A stretch of DNA of 64,000 nucleotides from positions 17,224-81,223 of the forward strand of contig JAAUSF010000006.1 of the NCBI GenBank assembly GCA_012033255.1. The letters run 5' to 3'. The notes beneath the pieces are model-generated. The model was not told where the DNA came from. It searched no databases and was given only the letters and a program-made list of their open reading frames with translations. This document shows positions 9,115 through 17,297 of this stretch, piece by piece. The stretch's first letter is position 1. Each line of letters starts with the position of its first letter. The stretch comes from Cyanobacteria bacterium RU_5_0. Lineage in GTDB: Bacteria > Cyanobacteriota > Cyanobacteriia > Elainellales > Elainellaceae. Both the position numbers and the translations under genes were made by a program.

Positions 9115-9134
9115 CAAAAAACGGGCTAACCCGT
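9115..9134 (-). terminator. Rho-independent terminator after ycf35
   Basis: Read on the reverse strand, ACGGG-TTAG-CCCGT forms a five-pair stem followed directly by a run of T. It lies about 40 bases past the ycf35 stop, in the right orientation for that gene. A longer alternative stem can form with a second CGGGTTA just upstream. Confidence 0.75.
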
Positions 9135-9175
9135 CTTAGAGGATTAACCCGTCGATTTGGGAACGCTGAGAGGAA

Positions 9176-9529
9176 CTACTTTTGCAGAACCAACTTAACG
9201 TTAGCGTTTTGCAAACCAGGACGCTTAACTTCAGCTAGAGTTTTGTTCACAGCGTACTTCTGATTGATAGAATTGATCAACTCAGTCTGGTTGTGCTTCT
9301 TAGCAACGCCCCACAGATCAGCGATCAGATCGAAGGAACCATCTGCATTGCGAGACCAGCCCAGATCATATTCGCCTTCGAGAACAGCAACAATGTCTGA
9401 ACGAACGCGCTGACCATTGTAGCCACGAACATCAGCCTCAGTCTTAACGGAGATACCGAGGTCACGCAGAGAGGACTTCAGGATTTCAGCATCAGTGATC
9501 TTGGTACGCAGAGTGCTAAAATGAGACAT
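9176..9529 (-). CDS. ycf35: Ycf35 (DUF1257) family protein
   Basis: The 117-residue product starts MSHFSTLRTKI and continues with LGISVKTEADVRGYNGQ and the YDLGW motif. These mark the DUF1257/Ycf35 family, which is found in cyanobacteria and some algal plastids. The start at 9529 has a perfect AGGAGGA upstream; a longer frame to 9595 lacks support. No enzymatic motif is visible and the function is unknown. It lies downstream of ycf46 on the same strand, a pairing that suggests a shared role. A hairpin-rich gap separates the two and a clear terminator follows this gene. Confidence 0.9.
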   Translation of the reverse strand: MSHFSTLRTKITDAEILKSSLRDLGISVKTEADVRGYNGQRVRSDIVAVLEGEYDLGWSRNADGSFDLIADLWGVAKKHNQTELINSINQKYAVNKTLAEVKRPGLQNANVKLVLQK

Positions 9530-9643
9530 TTGGGATTTCCTCCTGTAGAGAAGTTGAGAGAAACGACAACGGTTTAGGTATTTAGACCGCCGCACTGTTT
9601 AGCGGTTGGAATGCCAACGTGTACGGCTCGTGTTCATCAAACT

Positions 9644-9690
9644 GCTAGCCTCTGGCTAGCCTTTCCCCCTGTTGGGAGCAGGGGAGAAAG
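9644..9690. repeat. Two adjacent hairpins between ycf46 and ycf35
   Basis: GCTAGCC-TCT-GGCTAGC (9644-9660) is a perfect seven-pair hairpin. It is followed at once by a second, imperfect stem in which CTTTCCCCCTG (9661-9671) pairs with CAGGGGAGAAAG (9679-9690). They start just past the ycf46 stop and could act in RNA processing or attenuation between the two genes. Confidence 0.5.
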
Positions 9691-9694
9691 CCTG

Positions 9695-11209
9695 TTAGAA
9701 CTCCAATCGCTGATATTCAGCGACGGAGGCGGCGGCAGGTCGCGCTCGCTGCCTAGCCCAATCTCTCAGGGCTGTCACCTGCTCACTCATGGTCTTCGAG
9801 AGCGGGAGAGTTGCTCTCAGGGCAGCAATGATGTCCAGTTGCGTAAATTCTCGCTCCTGAGCAAACGCTTCATACATCGCTGCAACAATTCCCTGCTCAA
9901 TCTCCGCTCCAGAGAACCCATCACAAACTGCTACTAGCTGATCCAAATCAAAACGCGCAATCTCTCGACGCCGCTTGGTTAAATGAATCCTGAAGATTTC
10001 CTTCCGCTCTTCAGCACTAGGGAGATCTACGAAGAAAATCTCGTCAAAACGTCCTTTACGAAGGAATTCTCCTGGCAGCCGTTCAACTCGGTTCGCAGTT
10101 GCCATCACAAACACGGGAGACGTTTTTTCTTGCATCCAGGTCAGGAAGGAACCAAAAATCCGGCTAGATGTACCCCCGTCTGAATCAGCAGAACCTGCGC
10201 TGCCTGCAAACGCCTTGTCAATCTCATCAATGAAGAGGATTGTTGGAGAAATCGATTCAGCCGTTTTCAGAGCGTTGCGTAAATTTGCTTCAGAGCGTCC
10301 TACCATTGAGCCATCATAGACTCGACCCATATCCAGGCGTAACAGAGGTAAACCCCAGAGGCGAGAGGTCGTTTTCGCGATCAGAGATTTTCCGCAACCT
10401 GGAACACCTAGAATTAACATTCCTTTGGGCTGAGGAAGTCCATACTCTCTAGCTCGTTCAGTGAACGCATTCGATCGCTGTCTCAACCAATGCTTCAACT
10501 CTTCCAGTCCACCGACCGAATCTAGAGTCTCGTCTTCTTCAATGTACTCTAGAATACCGTTGCGTCGAATGAGTTGCTTCTTCTCAGAGAGAACAATGTC
10601 TACCTCGCCTTCCGTTAACCGACCGGCGGTGACATGGGCTTTCCGATAGACTTTCTCTGCTTCGTCACGAGTCAATCCCAGAGTCGCCTTAAGCAGCTTT
10701 TCACGGGTTTCGGTGGTCGGACGGCGAGACCGAGTTTGCTCAAGCTGCTGGGATAAAACCTGATTTAACTCAGCCATATCCGGTAGAGGATAATCCAGAA
10801 CCGCTACTTCCTTTTCCAGTTCAATTGGAATAGTTTGAACCGGAGACATGAGAACAATCGCTTTGTGAGTATCTTTGAAGCCAGCGATCGCATCTCGCAA
10901 CCAACGGGTCACGGCTGGCGAATCAATGAAGGGATGTAGATCCTTGAAGACAAAGATACCAGGCTCTCGCTGTCGCACTACCCACTCAATCGCCGCTTCC
11001 GGAGAAACTGTATTGTGCTGAGTGACATTGCGAGGCTGACCATATTCTACAATGCCGTGCGTAACCGTCCAGACGAATACTCGGCGCTGGGGCTTCATCT
11101 GGGCGATCGTTGCGATCGTCTGCTCAGCCCGTTCTTCCTCAGATGTAACGAGGTAGATCAGAGGATATTGAGCCTGAATGAGAATATTAAGCTCTTCTTT
11201 CATGACCAT
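9695..11209 (-). CDS. ycf46: AAA ATPase Ycf46
   Basis: This 504-residue protein is Ycf46, an AAA-family ATPase kept in cyanobacteria and some plastids. The N-terminal half (MKEELNILIQAQYPLIYLVT onward) is family-specific. The C-terminal half is a classic AAA module: Walker A GVPGCGKSLIAK, Walker B ILFIDEIDKAF, sensor 1 MATANR and arginine-rich LRKGRFDEIFFVDLP. Reports on the family link it to photosynthesis or inorganic carbon use; that is prior knowledge, not visible here. Translation could begin at 11209 or at the second ATG, 11203. It sits between a ribbon-helix-helix gene and ycf35. Confidence 0.93.
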   Translation of the reverse strand: MVMKEELNILIQAQYPLIYLVTSEEERAEQTIATIAQMKPQRRVFVWTVTHGIVEYGQPRNVTQHNTVSPEAAIEWVVRQREPGIFVFKDLHPFIDSPAVTRWLRDAIAGFKDTHKAIVLMSPVQTIPIELEKEVAVLDYPLPDMAELNQVLSQQLEQTRSRRPTTETREKLLKATLGLTRDEAEKVYRKAHVTAGRLTEGEVDIVLSEKKQLIRRNGILEYIEEDETLDSVGGLEELKHWLRQRSNAFTERAREYGLPQPKGMLILGVPGCGKSLIAKTTSRLWGLPLLRLDMGRVYDGSMVGRSEANLRNALKTAESISPTILFIDEIDKAFAGSAGSADSDGGTSSRIFGSFLTWMQEKTSPVFVMATANRVERLPGEFLRKGRFDEIFFVDLPSAEERKEIFRIHLTKRRREIARFDLDQLVAVCDGFSGAEIEQGIVAAMYEAFAQEREFTQLDIIAALRATLPLSKTMSEQVTALRDWARQRARPAAASVAEYQRLEF

Positions 11210-11316
11210 CGACCTAACTAGAAACGGTGCAGACGCTGTGGAACTTCAACAATCGCTAAGCCAAAGATAACTGGACAGAGCATTGACCGATCAAGCGGAG
11301 GAGCGAAACTCAATCA

Positions 11317-11664
11317 CTAGCAGGGAACCAGTTCCCCTTCATCACGCTGATCTGAGCCAGAATGATTTCCTGAAACGCTGACCGGAGATCCTTCTTCAAT
11401 CAGAATACCGGATTCCTCTCGAACCGAAACCATCTCTCCTTGCTTGAGAACCAAGGAACTCGAACACTCAGGACAGTTGTACATCCGGTGAGTTTGTCCA
11501 TAAGACATCTCTACCTCATCTACCACATCTGAATGTGTCAAGTAGAAGACAATTGCGCGCTCCGCGATTGCAGACATAGGCTCCAACTCAACTGCCGAGC
11601 GAATTTTGAGTTGGCGATGCAATTCAGGAGGGAGATACAGCGTAACTTTGTGCTTATCTTGCAT
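11317..11664 (-). CDS. Ribbon-helix-helix protein with Cys-rich motif
   Basis: From the ATG at 11664 the protein is 115 residues. It opens with KHKVTLYLPPELHRQLKIRS, a strand plus two helices typical of ribbon-helix-helix (CopG/Arc-like) DNA-binding proteins. After a helix come YNCPECSSSLVL, a single CxxC knuckle, and a polar acidic tail. One CxxC is not enough for a zinc site in a monomer, but a dimer could provide four cysteines. An upstream ATG at 11715 is possible but adds residues unlike the family. It precedes ycf46 on the same strand by 107 bases, so it may regulate that gene. Confidence 0.7.
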   Translation of the reverse strand: MQDKHKVTLYLPPELHRQLKIRSAVELEPMSAIAERAIVFYLTHSDVVDEVEMSYGQTHRMYNCPECSSSLVLKQGEMVSVREESGILIEEGSPVSVSGNHSGSDQRDEGELVPC

Positions 11665-11715
11665 AACGACTACATGGTTAATACCCGGGTATGCATGCCA
11701 GAATAAACCGCGCAA

Positions 11716-12081
11716 ACACCGACTGTCAAGACGGCAGAACGTTATGACGGCAATATTGTTACATTCATTTACATTTGCTGTTTAAGCATCGCGATATGCC
11801 GAAGAAAGCAACTTCACTTACGGTAGATGTCAACGGGGTTTGGGGCGATCGGTAATATAGCCGTAGTCAGTTAGGTTAGGACATGCGACATTTTTGTGGG
11901 GCGGCGGAGCCGCCCCACAAAAATGTCCTAACCACTATGACTATGGCTATAGCTAATGGCCAATTGGTAATGGCTGACGGGTTAACCATAGCTAAGCCAA
12001 CGTGATTTCAATGATTCGTTTCCACTCCTCTCCAACCCCCTTCGCAACGGGCATCTAGAACTAGAAAACCCTGTACCCCAG
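11716..12081. other. Intergenic region with a long imperfect palindrome
   Basis: No gene is supported. The central feature is the strong hairpin listed at 11857-11952. The rest (11716-11850 and 11960-12081) shows no clear signal apart from repeated copies of CTAATGGC/GGTAATGGC words. Confidence 0.5.
11857..11952. repeat. Palindromic element with perfect 19-bp arms
   Basis: GACATTTTTGTGGGGCGGC (11887-11905) and its exact reverse complement (11909-11927) flank a three-base GGA loop. Outer bases continue the symmetry imperfectly: ATAGCCGTAGTCAGTTAGG on the left against CCTAACCACTATGACTATGGC on the right. The whole looks like a mobile palindromic repeat (MITE-like or REP-like). No T run adjoins the inner stem, so a simple terminator is less likely. 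Confidence 0.6.
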
Positions 12082-13230
12082 CTACACCAGCGTACTAGAG
12101 TAGACTCGCTGCTGTCGGAGAACCTGGTGGTAAAGTTCCTCCAGTTGCGTAATATTGTGGCTCAACGTATATCGATCTAAGGCTCGTTGGCGAGCTTTAC
12201 GTCCAAGGACTGTAGTGAGTTCTGGATGATCGTGGAACAAGGGTAAAAGCGTTTGCAATTGAGTCGCAACTCGTTGAGTACTCAAAACCACACCTGCACC
12301 ATCTGCCAATACCTCTCCGTCGGCTCCAGCATCTGTAGCAAGACAGGCAACTCCACACGCCATTGCCTCTAGAAGGGAAAGTGATAATCCTTCTACGAGG
12401 GAAGGTAGGATGAAGACATCTGAACCTCGAAGAATCTGAACGCGCTGTTGCTCATCGGCAATAAAGCCCATCCAGATAATGCCTAGATCGGCTCCGTAAA
12501 CGCTCTTTAATGCCGGTGCCAGGGGACCATTGCCCACAATGACCAGTTTGCTGTTGCTGCCCATGTCTGCCTGTCTCCAGGCTCTTAGCAGAGATTCTAC
12601 ATTTTTTTCAACGGCGATTCGTCCTTGATAGACAAACACTCGCTGGACACCGAGTTCTGCTTTGAGTTTGGACAAACCAGGAGAATACTTTTCAACATCA
12701 ACTCCATTGGGAATGACAGCGACCTTGTGCCCAGGAATGCCCAACCGGACTAGCAAATCGCATTGAATCTGAGAGAAGACAATGACGTGATGATAGTTCG
12801 CTAGAAAGGGTGCATAAAGTTGATACATTAAGTGCTGAGTCCCAGAAGTGAGGTTGCGGCGTTTGCGATCGAACGGTGGGTGAAAGGTCGCCACCAGAGG
12901 GAGTCTCAGTTCTTCGCAAATTTCTGGGAGCAGGAAATCAAGCGGCGAGAGGGTCAGGGAGGCGTGAACCAGATCAGGCTTAAGCTGACGGAGAGCTTGA
13001 GTAAGAACTTTGCTCGATTTGAGAGAGGGAATCGTATAAATTTGGGATTTATAGAGAAATGGAATCGGCACTTCTGGACACTCAGATGGAGTTTCCGACA
13101 CGTCCTCCTCTTGAGCAAAGTGCAGAAAACTAACTTGATGACCTCGATCTAAAAGTGCATTAGTAACTTCTCGACTATAGGTAACGTTGCCACAAAAGGG
13201 AGATTTTTTTCCAAGCCAGGCGATGTGCAT
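12082..13230 (-). CDS. Glycosyltransferase family 4 (GT1-type)
   Basis: The 382-residue product has the two-Rossmann (GT-B) layout. The N-terminal acceptor domain contains AWLGKKSPFCGNVTYSREV. The C-terminal sugar-nucleotide domain starts at VIPNGVDVEKY and has VYQGRIAVEKNVESLLRA. The EX7E-type motif follows in ILPSLVEGLSLSLLEAMACG. It probably transfers a sugar from a nucleotide donor to a lipid or polysaccharide on the inner side of the membrane. Donor and acceptor are unknown. A second GT4 gene lies at 17298-18662 on the same strand, with transporter, recO and deoC between them. Confidence 0.88.
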   Translation of the reverse strand: MHIAWLGKKSPFCGNVTYSREVTNALLDRGHQVSFLHFAQEEDVSETPSECPEVPIPFLYKSQIYTIPSLKSSKVLTQALRQLKPDLVHASLTLSPLDFLLPEICEELRLPLVATFHPPFDRKRRNLTSGTQHLMYQLYAPFLANYHHVIVFSQIQCDLLVRLGIPGHKVAVIPNGVDVEKYSPGLSKLKAELGVQRVFVYQGRIAVEKNVESLLRAWRQADMGSNSKLVIVGNGPLAPALKSVYGADLGIIWMGFIADEQQRVQILRGSDVFILPSLVEGLSLSLLEAMACGVACLATDAGADGEVLADGAGVVLSTQRVATQLQTLLPLFHDHPELTTVLGRKARQRALDRYTLSHNITQLEELYHQVLRQQRVYSSTLV

Positions 13231-13287
13231 TCAAGTTAATCAGTATATTCTTTGAATTTTTCATCTAGTATTAAGGATTTTAGTGGG

Positions 13288-15030
13288 TTATGACGTTTTT
13301 TTGCCCGATTGAGTGCGAGAAAGTGACCAGGTGAAGCAACCGCCAACGCTCGCCAATATTGCCAAGCCAATAAACACGGCTTGAATGCCGAATACGGCTT
13401 CCGCAACGCCAGCTAATGCTAGTGGCAGGCTTAGTGCAATGTTAATGGCGTTATTTTGCAAGCCAAACACCTTACCCCGCATCTCTTCCGGGGTTTCCTC
13501 TTGAATGGCTGTCTGCATTGGGACACCTGTGATCGCTGCACAAGCTCCTAAGCCGACCAGGATCGGCAGGGTGGGGAACAAATGTTGAGCAAACAGCGAA
13601 ATGGCTGCCAGTGAGACAGCCATGCCGATCGACCCATAGAGGCTGAGTTGGGCACGAGAGAAGCGTTGACCAAATTGCCCAACCAACACCGCCCCGATCG
13701 CCATTCCTACACCGCCAGCCGCCAGCAAGAAGCCAAACTGGGAGGATTTAAGCTCTGGCATAATTTCTGCCAAACGGACTGCAAGCACCGCTAGTGCCGC
13801 GAAAATAGAAAACAGAATCACTAAATGAATCATGGCGGCTCGAACTCGGCTTTGTTCTCCCAGATAGCGCAACCCATCGCGGATATTTTGCCAAACATCC
13901 GGAAGCGACTCGTCTGCATCAACCGCTTTCTCATTCGTCTTGATCAGCATCAACAGGAAACCCGCGATCGCATAGCTCCCTCCCACCAATAGTTCCTTGC
14001 CCAGATCTGCCGCGATATGTAAATGAGAGACGATCGGATCGAGGATTCGGTCTGCCAGTTCTAACAACGGCTCTCCGAGGGCAAACCCAATAATCACCGA
14101 TGCCATCATGGTCATCGTATACAACGAATTTGCTGACAATAAATGCCGTCGATCGACAATCAACGGAATCACCGCTTGTTCGGCAGGGGCAAAGAACTGA
14201 GTCAACGTGGAGATGAGAAATGTGACCCCCAGGACAACCAGAAATCCGACTGGCAAACCCGCTAATGGCGAAAATCCTTGAGTGAGCCACAACAGAAATG
14301 GTAGCCCCAACACCAGCCCTCCTCGCAGCAGATTGGTAGCTACCAAAACGGCTCGTTTACGCCAGTGATCCACAAAGACGCCTGCCACCGAGCCAAACAA
14401 AATGGCTGGAATCGTGAAGGCGATCATGAGCGACGATACCCACCCACTAATGGTTTGGTTCTCCGATTGAAACCGACTGGCAATAAGAGCAATCATCAAG
14501 ACCAAATAGACCTTATCTGCCAATTGGGAGAAAACCTGACCACTCCAAAGCGTTAAGAAATTTCGATTTTTTAAGACAGGGAGTAATCCCGGTTCTAGCT
14601 CCTCTCCGTCCGACTGAACTGCCAGAGTTTCGCCACTCTCAGCCGCAGGCTTCCCCTGCTCAGCACCCTCTCCGTTAGTATCGATTGTGGGAATTGTTCT
14701 TGCCCACGTCCCTACCAACAAGCTATCCTGTTCTGAACCATTCGTGGCTTTGCCGTTCGACTGAAATTGAGAGTCTGCATTTGGATGCAAAAGTTTTTGA
14801 GAGTCAGGATGAGGCAGTTGTTCTCTTTCGATGCGGGACGGAGATGACTGTAGATTTGAGTCAAATTCAGAGCGAAACACCTGACTCGACAGTTTAGATC
14901 CTTGTAGATCAACATAAGATCTGTCAATCGCTCTGTGCGATCGTCCCTGTCCCCTCCCGACCTTAGCGTCAGGACTAGAAGACATTTTCGTGTGTAGGGT
15001 TTTGAGATCAGAGTCAAACGATCGCATCAT
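13288..15030 (-). CDS. MFS transporter with long N-terminal cytosolic region
   Basis: The product is about 580 residues from the double ATG at 15030/15027, five bases after the recO stop. The first 160 or so residues are polar, Ser/Gln/Glu-rich and probably disordered. About 12 hydrophobic segments follow, starting at NRNFLTLWSGQVFSQLADKVY, a sequence typical of the enterobactin-exporter-like MFS group. The C-terminal half includes MRGKVFGLQNNAINIALSLP. Transport substrate is unknown. A start at 14985 (MSSSPDAKVGRG) is also possible. The tight spacing places it in an operon with recO. Confidence 0.85.
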   Translation of the reverse strand: MMRSFDSDLKTLHTKMSSSPDAKVGRGQGRSHRAIDRSYVDLQGSKLSSQVFRSEFDSNLQSSPSRIEREQLPHPDSQKLLHPNADSQFQSNGKATNGSEQDSLLVGTWARTIPTIDTNGEGAEQGKPAAESGETLAVQSDGEELEPGLLPVLKNRNFLTLWSGQVFSQLADKVYLVLMIALIASRFQSENQTISGWVSSLMIAFTIPAILFGSVAGVFVDHWRKRAVLVATNLLRGGLVLGLPFLLWLTQGFSPLAGLPVGFLVVLGVTFLISTLTQFFAPAEQAVIPLIVDRRHLLSANSLYTMTMMASVIIGFALGEPLLELADRILDPIVSHLHIAADLGKELLVGGSYAIAGFLLMLIKTNEKAVDADESLPDVWQNIRDGLRYLGEQSRVRAAMIHLVILFSIFAALAVLAVRLAEIMPELKSSQFGFLLAAGGVGMAIGAVLVGQFGQRFSRAQLSLYGSIGMAVSLAAISLFAQHLFPTLPILVGLGACAAITGVPMQTAIQEETPEEMRGKVFGLQNNAINIALSLPLALAGVAEAVFGIQAVFIGLAILASVGGCFTWSLSRTQSGKKTS

Positions 15031-15035
15031 GACAA

Positions 15036-15938
15036 TTACACTAAGGATGGGGCATTGGCGGACAGGAAACACGTATCAATGAGGGTAGCCGATCGAATCG
15101 GTCGATCAAAATGATACTGGGCATAGTGCCGCAGAATTCGCTCTATAGAAAGCCAAACGCGAAAATCACCGGCTCGTAATCCTCCTTCAGTTTGAATCAG
15201 GTCTTGTACCAAGTTTGGTTTAGCAAGCTGCTGAAGGAAACTGAGTTGCATAGCATCCAGATGAACACATAAGTCAGAGGGGGGAGATGAGGGTGTCTGG
15301 CTTTGTCCTGAAGAAACCGATCGATTCACTGATTTAGCTCTCAGCATCAAAGATTCTGTAGCTAACTGTTCTAGTGCAGAAAGCTTCACCGTCCCACCCG
15401 CCACGATACTAAACCCAATTCGCCAGTTTGGATCAGTCCAATTTGGATCGAGTGGTTGTTGGCTGACACAACACAATTGGACTTGAGGAGCCAATCCAGC
15501 GATCGTTAATAAATGAAACATTGCATGAATCAACGATGCTAATATCGTAGCTTCCGGCAATTTCTCCAGACGGCTCAAATGTTCTCTTAAAAGACAAAAT
15601 AGTTCTGTTTGGGGCTGATCGCTCAGCGCTTGATAGAGCGTTAACTCTGCCAAGTATTGACTTGCCGTAAGTTTGCGTAAATCTTGGCTTAAACCGGGAT
15701 ATGACTCCACGCTTTCCGCCTGAATGATCTTATCGAGGTTTCGCCCCTTAGCAATCAGTAACTCATTGACTACAAATAAACTGCTGCGTCCACCCAAACT
15801 CGACTTATGTTTCCGACAACCCGGCGCTACGACTCGCAGTAAGCCATGCTCCTCAGTCAGGATAGTCAACAGACGATCGGTTTCACCCAACGGTGTACTT
15901 TTGAGATTGATTCCGATCGCTTTGTAAGTTCCGCTCAT
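15036..15938 (-). CDS. recO: DNA repair protein RecO
   Basis: The 300-residue product matches RecO, which loads RecA onto SSB-coated single-stranded DNA together with RecR. Visible features are the OB-fold N-terminus (YKAIGINLKSTPLGETDRLL, then TEEHGLLRVVAPGCRK) and the helical C-terminal domain with QYLAELTLYQAL. The usual zinc knuckle is reduced to a Cys-Cys pair in LCCVSQQPL. An insert rich in Ser and Pro occurs near residues 215-225. deoC lies upstream across an octamer repeat and the MFS gene follows after five bases. Confidence 0.92.
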   Translation of the reverse strand: MSGTYKAIGINLKSTPLGETDRLLTILTEEHGLLRVVAPGCRKHKSSLGGRSSLFVVNELLIAKGRNLDKIIQAESVESYPGLSQDLRKLTASQYLAELTLYQALSDQPQTELFCLLREHLSRLEKLPEATILASLIHAMFHLLTIAGLAPQVQLCCVSQQPLDPNWTDPNWRIGFSIVAGGTVKLSALEQLATESLMLRAKSVNRSVSSGQSQTPSSPPSDLCVHLDAMQLSFLQQLAKPNLVQDLIQTEGGLRAGDFRVWLSIERILRHYAQYHFDRPIRSATLIDTCFLSANAPSLV

Positions 15939-15965
15939 GAGATCTAAATAGAGATTAGAGGTTGG

Positions 15966-16009
15966 GTGATGGAGTGATGGAGTGATGGAGTGATGGAGTG
16001 ATGGAGTGA
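15966..16009. repeat. Octamer tandem repeat GTGATGGA x5
   Basis: Five perfect head-to-tail copies of GTGATGGA (15966-16005) plus a partial sixth lie between deoC and recO. They belong with the short tandem repeats typical of filamentous cyanobacteria. Confidence 0.85.
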
Positions 16010-16051
16010 GAATCCTGACTCAACTGAGTAGCTGTTCTAAATTCCTATCCT

Positions 16052-16735
16052 TCATTCTTGCCCCTTTACCAGGGTATCGCGTTGACGGATAATATCGGCA
16101 CCGCGAGAAGTACCAAGGCGGGTTGCTCCGGCAAGGATGAGTTCGATCGCCTGTTCAGCCGTGTGGATTCCCCCAGAGGCTTTAATCCCGATTCGGTCTT
16201 TCGTAATTTGCTTCAACAACTTGACATCGGCAACCGTTGCGCCTCCATACCAACCCGTATTTGTCTTTAGAAAAGACACGCCCGCATCTAAGCAAATCTC
16301 TGCCGCCACTTTTTTTTCATCGTCAGTCAACAGCGCCGTTTCGATGATGGCTTTAACCGTCTGGCTGGTTGTCTCACAAATCTCAGCTAATTCGCGATGC
16401 AATTCGTTTGTTTTGCCTGTCTTCAACCAGCCCAGGTTGATCATTACATCTAGCTCAGTTGCACCATTGTCTGTGGCTTCTTGAGCCTCAAATAGCTTCA
16501 CAGCCATTGTAGTTGCGCCAGTCGGGAATCCAATCACCGTACAAACCTTGGGGCGCTTATTGTGCAATAGCTCGACGGCTTGACGGACATGAACTGGGTA
16601 AACACAAATGGCGGCAAATCCGAATCGATCTGCCTCTGCACAACACCGAACAACTTGATCGGGCGTCGCTGTTGGGTTTAAAAGAGCCTGATCGATAAAT
16701 TCCGCCAGATTGATCTCAGAATGTGCTTTTACCAT
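16052..16735 (-). CDS. deoC: Deoxyribose-phosphate aldolase
   Basis: The 227-residue protein is DeoC, which splits 2-deoxyribose 5-phosphate into acetaldehyde and glyceraldehyde 3-phosphate. The Schiff-base lysine is in FLKTNTGW. The second lysine is in GIKASGGI, and the catalytic aspartate is in [11 protein letters not shown]. The N-terminal motif, usually IDHTLLKP, reads IDQALLNP, so the family His and Lys there are replaced. The core catalytic residues are intact. It is upstream of recO, an arrangement I recall from other cyanobacteria, separated by an octamer repeat. Confidence 0.93.
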   Translation of the reverse strand: MVKAHSEINLAEFIDQALLNPTATPDQVVRCCAEADRFGFAAICVYPVHVRQAVELLHNKRPKVCTVIGFPTGATTMAVKLFEAQEATDNGATELDVMINLGWLKTGKTNELHRELAEICETTSQTVKAIIETALLTDDEKKVAAEICLDAGVSFLKTNTGWYGGATVADVKLLKQITKDRIGIKASGGIHTAEQAIELILAGATRLGTSRGADIIRQRDTLVKGQE

Positions 16736-17027
16736 GCTCTTAACCCAATGCTTCTGTTTATAACTTGTATCAGAAAAGGTTGAAGGAGAGGTAACTCGAT
16801 CAAAGGATGAAGCTGGAGGGATGAGGCCGGAAAATTAAATGGAGAAAATCTATCTTTTACATTATTTTTTTGATTCCTGCTCGTTTCTTATTCTGCGCTA
16901 GATTCGTGTAGAGAAGCACAATTTGACCGAGTGGCTACGCTATTCTTAGAGAAGAAACTTAAATTTTTATTGCAATTTTTTCTGTCAATCTCTGTAAAAT
17001 TTCCCCGCTAGATTTTTGAGGTTTTCT

Positions 17028-17222
17028 ATGGCTCCTTCTACCACTCCTAGCCAATTTTCTGAAGATATCACTTGGAATAGTTTGAAGCGGGCGATCGCAG
17101 CGAGTTCAGGTTTTCAGCGATGGCGCACCGAACGAGAACTGACTGACACTCCATCTGATTTGAGCCTTGAACAACTCGTAAGCCGCTATCTCCGAGAAAC
17201 ATTGGAGACATTGGCATACTAG
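17028..17222 (+). CDS. Small conserved hypothetical protein
   Basis: A 64-residue protein starts at the ATG at 17028, six bases after a GAGG site. It is mostly helical by eye: SLKRAIAASSGFQRWRTERE followed by LEQLVSRYLRETLETLAY. No family motif or membrane segment is visible. The pattern resembles small single-domain proteins kept across cyanobacteria, but I cannot name a function. It is convergent with the GT4 gene that ends at 17298. Confidence 0.6.
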   Translation: MAPSTTPSQFSEDITWNSLKRAIAASSGFQRWRTERELTDTPSDLSLEQLVSRYLRETLETLAY

Positions 17223-17297
17223 ATTGTCCATATGAAATCCGCTATTTTCACCTCTTTTCCATTGGCACAAATCGCATAGCGCGTTACTCATACCGCG

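Noticed and set aside
15966..16009. Repeats considered as a CRISPR array
   Set aside because: The units are only eight bases and lack spacers; no cas gene is in the window.
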